Assembly: GCA_050018455.1 (NCBI GenBank)
Contig: JBEKAA010000016.1
Location: 1 to 64,000, forward strand
Length of the DNA stretch: 64,000 nucleotides
Direction of reading: 5' to 3'
Source: RBG-13-68-16 sp050018455
Lineage (GTDB): Bacteria; Acidobacteriota; Thermoanaerobaculia; Thermoanaerobaculales; Thermoanaerobaculaceae
Every line of letters begins with the position of its first letter. The stretch's first letter is position 1. The notes under the pieces were generated by a model that was given only the letters and a program-made list of their open reading frames with translations, made no database searches and was not told the origin of the DNA. Positions 33,329 to 40,535 of this stretch are shown here, one piece after another. Both the position numbers and the translations under genes were made by a program.

Positions 33329-34738
33329 ATGTCTTTCGTACGCCGCAACGCTGTCTGGCTCTTGGCGATCATATTAGCGATCCTCGCGGGTGCCGGCTTT
33401 CTCTGGTGGCGGGCGAGAAGCCAGAGGCCGCAATACGTGACGGCGACTGTGACGCGCGGCGACATCCAGCGCAGCGTCATCACGACCGGCGCGATGAACC
33501 CGGTCGTCACGGTCCAGGTCGGACCCTACGTCTCCGGCACGATCAAGTCGCTCGGGTGCGACTACAACACGGAGGTCGTGGTTGGACACGTCTGCGCGAC
33601 GATCGATCCCGTCCCGTTCCAGCTCATCGTCGATCAGGACCAGGCCGAAGTCGGAGTGGCCCAGGCGCAGATGAAGAAGGATCAGGCCGCCCTGATCTAC
33701 GCGAAGATCGCCTTCGAGCGCGATTCGAAACTGTTGGCCCAGGGCACCGTATCGCAGGACACGGTGGACAACGACAGGAGCACCATGGACCAGACGATCG
33801 CCACGATCGCCCTCGACGAGGCGACGATCGTCAACAAGGTCGCGACGCTGAAGGCGGCGCAGGTGAACTTGGACTACACCAGGATCGTGTCGCCGGTCAT
33901 CGGCACGGTGATCACACGCGCCGTCGACGTCGGGCAAACGGTGGCCGCGAGCCTGTCGACACCGACCCTCTTCCTCATCGGCAAGGACCTGACGAAGATG
34001 CAGGTCGACACCAACGTGAGCGAGGCGGATGTCGGCGCCGTGCGCGTCGGGCAGGCGGCGGTGTTCACCGTGCAGGCATACCCGGACCGGACCTTTCGGG
34101 GTCAGGTCACGTCAATCCGCGAGGGACCGATCACGGTGCAGAACGTCGTCACCTATGACGTCGTCATCGCCGTGGACAATCCGGACCGCGCCCTGTTCCC
34201 CGGCATGACCGCCGACACGCATATCGTCATCAATGAGCGTGATGACGTGCTGCGCGTCCCTCTGCCGGCGGTGCGCTTCAATCCGGAGGGCCTCAGCCGC
34301 TTCAGGGGGGAGGGGTCCCGTACCGCCGAGGGCCGGTCAGGGGCGAGGGGCGAGGGCGGCACCGGGACATCCGCCGGAGGCGGCGAGCGCGAACGCACGG
34401 GAGCGCAGGGCCGCACCGGTCCCGCGGGCGCCGGTACGGAAGCCGGGAGGCCCGGCGGCACCGGGCACTGGGGCGAGGGCCGGCCCGCGGGCGCGGGCGC
34501 GCACCGCAGCCGGGTCTGGGTGCTGAACCCCGACGGCACGCTACGGGCGGTCGCGGTGACCACCGGTATCGACGACGGCGCCATGATCGAGGTTTCCGCC
34601 GATGACCTGAAACCTGGAGACAAGGTAGTGGTCAACCAGGTCAACCGTTCCGAGCAGCGGAGCGGCAGCGCGGGTCCCAATCCGAACCCGGCGTTCCGCC
34701 AGGGCCAGGGGCAGGTTCCGATGGGGCCACGGCTGTGA
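33329..34738 (+). CDS. MacA-like periplasmic adaptor
   Basis: 469 residues, N-terminal signal anchor (VWLLAIILAILAGAGFLWW). Adaptor parts are in order: the lipoyl/barrel-sandwich halves (VTVQVGPYVSGTIKSL and RIVSPVIGTVITRAVDVGQTV), the alpha-hairpin (about 105-180) and a beta-barrel (DTNVSEADVGAVRVGQAAVF). From about 330 to 405 there is a low-complexity insertion rich in Gly, Arg and Glu, absent from typical MacA. It should link the MacB-like pump to the outer-membrane factor encoded downstream. Its stop overlaps the GTG of the next gene. Confidence 0.85.
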   Translation: MSFVRRNAVWLLAIILAILAGAGFLWWRARSQRPQYVTATVTRGDIQRSVITTGAMNPVVTVQVGPYVSGTIKSLGCDYNTEVVVGHVCATIDPVPFQLIVDQDQAEVGVAQAQMKKDQAALIYAKIAFERDSKLLAQGTVSQDTVDNDRSTMDQTIATIALDEATIVNKVATLKAAQVNLDYTRIVSPVIGTVITRAVDVGQTVAASLSTPTLFLIGKDLTKMQVDTNVSEADVGAVRVGQAAVFTVQAYPDRTFRGQVTSIREGPITVQNVVTYDVVIAVDNPDRALFPGMTADTHIVINERDDVLRVPLPAVRFNPEGLSRFRGEGSRTAEGRSGARGEGGTGTSAGGGERERTGAQGRTGPAGAGTEAGRPGGTGHWGEGRPAGAGAHRSRVWVLNPDGTLRAVAVTTGIDDGAMIEVSADDLKPGDKVVVNQVNRSEQRSGSAGPNPNPAFRQGQGQVPMGPRL

Positions 34739-36831
34739 GCGCGGCGGCGGAGCCTCACGTGCCCGAAGATCCGGTGATCGCCGTCCGCGGCGTGACCAAG
34801 GTCTATCAGCTGGGGGACCAGGAGGTCCACGCTCTCCGGGGCATCAGCCTGACGATCGAGCGCGGGGAGTTCGTTGCCATCATGGGCGCCTCGGGGTCGG
34901 GGAAGTCCACCCTGATGAACATCATCGGCTGCCTCGACCAGCCGACCGCCGGCGCGTGCCTCCTCGACGGGATCGACGTCGCCGGACTGGACGAGCCCGC
35001 GCTGGCGGGCATCCGCAGCCGCCGGATCGGCTTCGTCTTCCAGACCTTCAACCTGCTGGCGCGCACCAGCGCTGCCGAGAACGTGGCGCTGCCGCTGTTC
35101 TACTCGGGTCAGCTGACCGGCAGCGCCGGCAAGGTGCGCGAGGCGCTGGCCCTGCTCGGACTGGCGGATCGCGAGCGCAACCATCCCAACCAGCTCTCCG
35201 GCGGCCAGCAGCAGCGCGTGGCGATAGCCCGCGCCCTGATCAACAACCCGACGATCCTGCTCGCCGACGAGCCGACGGGCAACCTCGATTCCCAAACGGC
35301 CAAAGAGATCATGGGGACGATCCGGGCGCTCAATCGGGAACGCGGCCTGACGGTCGTCCTCGTCACCCACGAACGGGCGATGGCCGAGGTCGCAGATCGC
35401 ATCATCAATATCAGCGACGGCCTCGTGGTGTCCGATGAGCGGAGAACCGGGAAGAAGGTGGTGCCCGATCTGACCGCGATTGCATCCCGCGAAGGCCTGC
35501 AAACGGCGTCGGTGCTTTCCGAGGTGCGTTCCTTTCTCTGGATGGCGCTGCTCGCTGCCGGTCGAGGCATCGGCCGCAACAAGCTGCGGTCGGCACTGAC
35601 CATGCTCGGCATCTTCATCGGCGTCGCCGCCCTGATCGCCATGCTGGCGGTCGGCGAAGGGGCGCGAGCGGCCCTTCAGAAACAGCTCCAAAGCCTGGGC
35701 ACCAACTTGCTCATTGTGTTGCCGGGGACGACCCGCTTCAACGGCGTGCGGGCGGGCATCGGCAGCGCCACCAGCCTCAGAGTGACCGACGGCGCCGCGA
35801 TCCTGGAGGAGGATTCCGCGGTTGCCGACATGAGCTACGTGAATCGCCAGTCCGCCCAGGTGGTCTACAACAACCAGAACTGGTCGACGAGCGTGCAGGG
35901 AGTCACGCCGAGCTATCTCTCGATCCGGGACTGGCCGGTGGTGGCGGGCCGCAAGCTCAACGACCAGGATGAAGACAACGCCAGGACGGTCTGTATCCTG
36001 GGTCAGACCGTCCTCACCAACATCTTCGGGGAGTTCGAGGACCCGCTGGGCGCCACCATCCGGGTCAAGAACGTGGACATGCAGGTGGTGGGGGTGCTTG
36101 CCATCAAGGGTCACTCGGCGACCGGACAGGACCAGGACGACACCGTCCTCATCCCGTTCCGCACGTCCCAGGAGCGGGTCCTCGGCGCGGCCGCGCCCAG
36201 CTCGGCCCAGAGCCAGTCGAGCGTTTTCTTCACGCCGCCTAACCCGTTCGGCATCCAGCCCAAGCTGACGGGGTTCGTGCACACGATGTACGTGCAGGCG
36301 CGCAGTACGGCGCTGGTCAAGACCGCGCTGCAACAGGTGACGCAGACGCTCGAGCGGCGCCACCGGATCAAGCCTGGCCAGCCCGACGACTTCACCGTGC
36401 GTGACCTGACCGAGATCGCCGAGGTGGCGGAGGAAAGCAGCCGCGTGATGGAGCTGCTGCTGGCGGCGATCGCCTCGATCTCGCTGCTCGTCGGCGGCAT
36501 CGGCATCATGAACATCCTGCTCGTGTCGGTCACCGAGCGCACGAGGGAGATCGGCATCCGGATGGCGATCGGCGCCCGGCGCGTCCACGTCCTTCTCCAG
36601 TTCCTCGTCGAGGCGGCGCTGCTCAGCCTGATGGGCGGCGGGGCCGGCGTGCTGACCGGCGCCGTCGCATCGAAGGTGATCTCGCGGGTGGCCGGCTGGC
36701 CGACGTTGCTGCATCCGATGGTGGTCCTCGCGGCCTTCCTGTTCTCGGCGGCGATCGGCCTCTTCTTCGGCTACTACCCGGCGCGTCAAGCCTCCCTGCT
36801 GAATCCGATCGACGCCCTGCGCTATGAGTGA
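34735..36831 (+). CDS. MacB-like ABC transporter, ATPase and permease in one chain
   Basis: 698 residues from GTG 34735. The ATPase half (about 12-235) has Walker A GASGSGKSTLMNIIG, signature NQLSGGQQQRVAIARAL and Walker B ILLADEPTGNLDS. A linker leads to the first membrane helix (SALTMLGIFIGVAALIAML), the large periplasmic domain (about 305-560), and three more helices beginning LLLAAIASISLLVGGIGIMNILLVSVTERTREIG-type sequence typical of FtsX/MacB. This is the MacB architecture. With the adaptor and outer-membrane factor it should form a tripartite exporter of macrolides, peptides or other periplasmic substrates. Confidence 0.9.
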   Translation: MSAAAEPHVPEDPVIAVRGVTKVYQLGDQEVHALRGISLTIERGEFVAIMGASGSGKSTLMNIIGCLDQPTAGACLLDGIDVAGLDEPALAGIRSRRIGFVFQTFNLLARTSAAENVALPLFYSGQLTGSAGKVREALALLGLADRERNHPNQLSGGQQQRVAIARALINNPTILLADEPTGNLDSQTAKEIMGTIRALNRERGLTVVLVTHERAMAEVADRIINISDGLVVSDERRTGKKVVPDLTAIASREGLQTASVLSEVRSFLWMALLAAGRGIGRNKLRSALTMLGIFIGVAALIAMLAVGEGARAALQKQLQSLGTNLLIVLPGTTRFNGVRAGIGSATSLRVTDGAAILEEDSAVADMSYVNRQSAQVVYNNQNWSTSVQGVTPSYLSIRDWPVVAGRKLNDQDEDNARTVCILGQTVLTNIFGEFEDPLGATIRVKNVDMQVVGVLAIKGHSATGQDQDDTVLIPFRTSQERVLGAAAPSSAQSQSSVFFTPPNPFGIQPKLTGFVHTMYVQARSTALVKTALQQVTQTLERRHRIKPGQPDDFTVRDLTEIAEVAEESSRVMELLLAAIASISLLVGGIGIMNILLVSVTERTREIGIRMAIGARRVHVLLQFLVEAALLSLMGGGAGVLTGAVASKVISRVAGWPTLLHPMVVLAAFLFSAAIGLFFGYYPARQASLLNPIDALRYE

Positions 36832-38356
36832 GATTGATGATGCGAGATTGGTGGAAAGGGGCTGGTGCGTGACGAGCCGATTTGCGAGAGGGATGAAGTG
36901 GAATCGCGGCGGCGCCGCGCTCGCTCTTTGTCTGGCTCTGGTGCTGCCGCTCGGCGGCTGCCTCGTGGGCCCCAACTTCAACCGGCCGGCGCCTCCGGAC
37001 ATCGCCACATACCTGCCGCCGGAACCGCCGCCGGCGCAGCCGGAGAGCGGCGCCGACGCGGCGCAGCACATCGCGCTCGGAGAGCGCATCCCGGCGCAAT
37101 GGTGGGAGTTGTTCCACAGCTCGCGCCTCGACGAGACGCTGCGCCAGGTGATCGCCGCCAGCTACACGCTGACCGCCGCCAAGGCCACCCTGGCGCAGGC
37201 CCAGGAAGCGATCGTCGAGGCCCGCGCCGCGCTCTACCCGCAGATCGCTCTCGGCGCGTCGGCGCACCGTTCGAGCGTCCCGGCAGGGCTGGGCGCGACC
37301 GGGAACCTCTTCTCCGTAGGCCCAACCGTCAGTTACTCGATCGATGCGTTCGGCGGGACACGGCGACGCATCGAGCAGGAAACGGCTCTGGCGGAGAACC
37401 AGCGCTACCAGCTCGCCGCGGCGTACCTCACCCTGACCGGCAACTCCGTCACGCAGGCGATCACCATCGCCTCGACGAACTTCCAGATCACGACGGTGCA
37501 GGACGTGATCAACAACGATCAGAAGAACCTCGATATGGTGCGGGGTGAGTTCGACGCCGGCAAGGTGGCCCGGACCGACGTGCTGACCGCCGAGGCGCAG
37601 CTGGCGGCCGACCGCACGCAGCTGGCGCCGCTGCGCCAGCAGCTGAGCGTGGCCCGTCATGCGCTGGCCGTCCTCGCCAGCCAGGCCCCTGGCCGGTGGG
37701 CGCCGCCGGATTTCGCGATCGACGAGTTCGCTCTCCCCAACGACGTGCCCGTCACCCTGCCTTCGGAGCTCGTCCATCAGCGTCCCGACATCCTGGCCTC
37801 CGAGGCGCTGCTCCACTCCGACAGCGCGGCGATCGGCGTGGCGACCGCGCAGCTGTACCCTTCGATCACTCTTTCCGCATCCCTGAGCCAGGAGGCGGCG
37901 ACGCTCGCCAACCTGCTGCGTTCCGCGAGTCGGGCCTGGGATGCGGGCGCCGGCCTCGACGCGCCGTTGTACGCCGGGGGCGCTCTGCGAGCGCAGCAGC
38001 GCGCCGCGATCGATGCCTACGACGCCCAGCTGGCGACTTATCGACAGACGATCGTACTGGCGTTCGGCCAGGTGGCGGACGCCTTGAGCGCTCTCGAGCA
38101 CGATGCCGAGCTGGTGTCGGCGTCCCGCCGATCGGTCGATATCGCCAGTGCCTCGCTCGAGCTGCAGCGATTGAGCTATGCGGCGGGGAAGACCAGCGCG
38201 CTGGATCTGATCGTCGCCGAGAACACCTATTCCAGCGCGCGCCTCGGCTACGTGCGCGCCATCGGCCAGCGCCTGTCGGACACGGCCGGGCTCTTCATCG
38301 CTCTCGGCGGCGGCTGGTGGAGCGATAGCGGTCCGGCGCCGGCTTCCGCACCCTAG
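36824..38356 (+). CDS. outer-membrane efflux factor, NodT family lipoprotein
   Basis: 510 residues, start overlapping the MacB stop by eight bases; a GTG at 36869 gives a more compact signal sequence. A lipobox (PLGGC) follows the hydrophobic stretch, then FNRPAPP as usual for NodT/OprM-type factors, and two repeats of the TolC-like coiled-coil/beta-barrel unit. The second repeat includes RPDILASEALLHSDSAAIGVATAQLYPSITL. It provides the outer-membrane channel of the MacAB-type pump. The TAG stop coincides with the first bases of a family 1 repeat. Confidence 0.9.
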   Translation: MSEIDDARLVERGWCVTSRFARGMKWNRGGAALALCLALVLPLGGCLVGPNFNRPAPPDIATYLPPEPPPAQPESGADAAQHIALGERIPAQWWELFHSSRLDETLRQVIAASYTLTAAKATLAQAQEAIVEARAALYPQIALGASAHRSSVPAGLGATGNLFSVGPTVSYSIDAFGGTRRRIEQETALAENQRYQLAAAYLTLTGNSVTQAITIASTNFQITTVQDVINNDQKNLDMVRGEFDAGKVARTDVLTAEAQLAADRTQLAPLRQQLSVARHALAVLASQAPGRWAPPDFAIDEFALPNDVPVTLPSELVHQRPDILASEALLHSDSAAIGVATAQLYPSITLSASLSQEAATLANLLRSASRAWDAGAGLDAPLYAGGALRAQQRAAIDAYDAQLATYRQTIVLAFGQVADALSALEHDAELVSASRRSVDIASASLELQRLSYAAGKTSALDLIVAENTYSSARLGYVRAIGQRLSDTAGLFIALGGGWWSDSGPAPASAP

Positions 38357-38400
38357 CCTGGACCATTCATGAGGGTTCTGCTGCGAACGCGGGTCTGGCC
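38352..38400. repeat. family 1 repeat, end fragment
   Basis: CCTAGCCTGGACCATTCATG followed by AGGGTTCTGCTGCGAACGCG matches the left arm of the element at 51290 almost base for base. Its TAG is the stop of the outer-membrane factor gene and its ATG opens the GT39 frame. Confidence 0.8.
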
Positions 38401-40522
38401 AGCCGATCCGGAGCCGCCCCAACCGGCGTCGGGCCCGCCGCAGGGGCCCGCATGGGAAAGGGCCCTGCTGCCGGCCATCATGCTGCTGGCGGCGCTGCTG
38501 CGCCTCTGGGGTCTGACCCGGAACCAGTTCGGAAACACCTATTACGCCGCGGCGGTGCGCAGCATGCTGGAAAGCTGGCATACCTTCTTCTTTGCGTCCT
38601 TCGATCCTGCGGGAGTCGTGAGCGTGGACAAACCGCCGGTTGCCCTCTGGGTTCAGACGGCGAGCGCCAGGCTGCTGGGCTTCAGCAGCCTCGCCGTGCT
38701 GCTGCCCCAGGCCCTGGAAGGGCTGCTTTCGGTGGCCTTGGTCTACGCCCTGGTCCGGCGGCGCTTCGACCGCTGGGCGGCGTTGCTGGCGGCTCTTGCC
38801 ATGGCGGTCTGCCCCATTGCGGTGGCCGTCGACCGTTTCAACAACGTCGACAGCTGCCTCGTCCTGATCTTGCTGCTGGCGGCCGTGCTCCTGAGCCGGG
38901 CCACCGAGACGGCCAGGCGGGGGCTGCTGCTGCTGGCCATGGCCATCGTGGGGATTGCCTTCAACAGCAAGATGATGGCGGCCTTTGTGGTGTTGCCGGC
39001 TTTCTATCTCCTTTACTTTGTGGGGGCCGCCGCCTCCCTGCGCAAGAGGCTGGCCGACCTGAGTCTGGCATCCCTGGTGTTGTTCGTGGTGTCGCTGTCC
39101 TGGCCCCTGGCGGTGGACCTGACGCCGCCTGGACAGCGGCCCTTCGTCGGCAGCACACAGGACAACTCGATGATCACCCTGTCTCTGGGGTGGAACGGAT
39201 TTCAAAGGCTCCTGAGCCGCGGGCGGCGGTTCGGAGGCCCGGAAGTCGGGGCCCGCCCCTCCTCTGCCGGGGCCGGCGGCCCCGCGGCGGAACGGCAGGC
39301 CATCCGGCCACCGGGCGCCCGGGCGGGGGGCAGGCTCGGCGGCCGCCGGATGGGCCAGTTCATGGTGACCGCGGACCCGGGACCGCTGCGGCTGACCGAT
39401 GGGAACATGGCCAGCCAGGTGCTGTGGCTCTTGCCGCTGGCCCTGCTGGGCTTGCTGGTGGCCACGGGAAAGCTCCCCCGAGGCCTGCCCATTCCCGTCG
39501 CCCAGCATCCTCTGCTGCTCTGGTCGGGCTGGCTGGCCAGCTACGCCGTGGCGTTCAGCTTCATGCGCGGGGCCATGCACGTCTATTACATGGTGATGCT
39601 GGGGCCCCCCATGGCCGCGCTTCTCGGCATCGGCTGCCGGGCCCTCTGGCTCGAGTTCCGGGAGGGCAAGCGCGCCCTGCTCTTGCCTCTTGGGCTGCTG
39701 GCAACGGCAGGGTGGCAGATGTTCCTGCTTCGGGACTATCCAGAGTGGGAGATCCGGCTCCTGCCGTTGCTGCTGGCGGGGTCCGGCCTGGGCGCACTGG
39801 GGCTTGTGGTCTTCCGGACGTCACCGGACCGGGGGTCCGGATCTGCCTGGATGGCCCGCGCCATGGTCCTGGGCCTGGCGGCCCTGTTCCTTTGCCCCTT
39901 GGTCTGGTCCCTGACCCCGGTCCTGGCGGCCGGGCCGGGCGGCTCCCCGGACGTCAACCCCAACGTGCTGTTGCAGCGCCCGGGCCAGGCTTCTCCTCTG
40001 GGCGGGCGGGAAAATACCCAGAACCCGCAGCGCCTGCTGGAGTTCTTGAAGACCAAACGGCATGGGGAGCAATACCTGGTGGCGGCCCAGAACGTCCGGG
40101 CAGTGGCTCCCATTATCATTCAGACTGGCGAGCCCGCCATCGCCCTGGGAGGGTTCAGCGGAGGAGACCCCGCTCTCACGGTGGATCAACTTGCCGAGTG
40201 GGTCCACCAAGGGCGCCTCCGGTACATGCTGCTGTCCGACACCGGCGGCCGCGGAGGATGGGGGCCGCCTGCGGCTCTCGGGGAGGGTCGGGGACTCGAC
40301 CCTGGGGGCACACAGGGGTTCGCGGCCGAGATCGCCACGTGGGTGCGCGAGCACGGGCAGCGGGTGGATCCGGGCCTGTGGCAGTCGCCCCAGGAGCAGG
40401 AGGCCCAAAAGGCGGCCATGCGCCAGGCCGGCCGGCGCCAGGGACTGTCCGGCGCCGGGCGAGGCCCGGGACGTGGTTTCGGTGCCTCCCAGCTTTACGA
40501 TCTTCGCCCGGAACTGGAGTGA
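38369..40522 (+). CDS. GT39-family membrane glycosyltransferase
   Basis: 717 residues with about 11-12 membrane helices. The first begins LLPAIMLLAALLRLWGL, followed by the luminal loop with RNQFGNTYYAAAVRSMLESWH and DPAGVVSVDKPPVALWVQ, the lipid-phosphosugar-dependent mannosyl/arabinosyltransferase pattern (YkcB-like). A Gly/Arg-rich loop (about 280-325) and a soluble C-terminal domain follow. The first 12 or so residues (MRVLLRTRVWPA) are encoded by a family 1 repeat and no ribosome binding site precedes the ATG, so the native start has probably been replaced; the next Met is at residue 38. Confidence 0.85.
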   Translation: MRVLLRTRVWPADPEPPQPASGPPQGPAWERALLPAIMLLAALLRLWGLTRNQFGNTYYAAAVRSMLESWHTFFFASFDPAGVVSVDKPPVALWVQTASARLLGFSSLAVLLPQALEGLLSVALVYALVRRRFDRWAALLAALAMAVCPIAVAVDRFNNVDSCLVLILLLAAVLLSRATETARRGLLLLAMAIVGIAFNSKMMAAFVVLPAFYLLYFVGAAASLRKRLADLSLASLVLFVVSLSWPLAVDLTPPGQRPFVGSTQDNSMITLSLGWNGFQRLLSRGRRFGGPEVGARPSSAGAGGPAAERQAIRPPGARAGGRLGGRRMGQFMVTADPGPLRLTDGNMASQVLWLLPLALLGLLVATGKLPRGLPIPVAQHPLLLWSGWLASYAVAFSFMRGAMHVYYMVMLGPPMAALLGIGCRALWLEFREGKRALLLPLGLLATAGWQMFLLRDYPEWEIRLLPLLLAGSGLGALGLVVFRTSPDRGSGSAWMARAMVLGLAALFLCPLVWSLTPVLAAGPGGSPDVNPNVLLQRPGQASPLGGRENTQNPQRLLEFLKTKRHGEQYLVAAQNVRAVAPIIIQTGEPAIALGGFSGGDPALTVDQLAEWVHQGRLRYMLLSDTGGRGGWGPPAALGEGRGLDPGGTQGFAAEIATWVREHGQRVDPGLWQSPQEQEAQKAAMRQAGRRQGLSGAGRGPGRGFGASQLYDLRPELE

Positions 40523-40535
40523 AGTGGAGGGAACC

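Noticed and set aside
34153..37089. 978-codon open frame on the minus strand
   Set aside because: Antisense to the MacA, MacB and outer-membrane factor genes, which have clear motifs; the minus-strand product is low-complexity.
36623..39580. 985-codon open frame on the minus strand
   Set aside because: Antisense to the outer-membrane factor and GT39 genes; rich in Arg, Gln and His with no domain.
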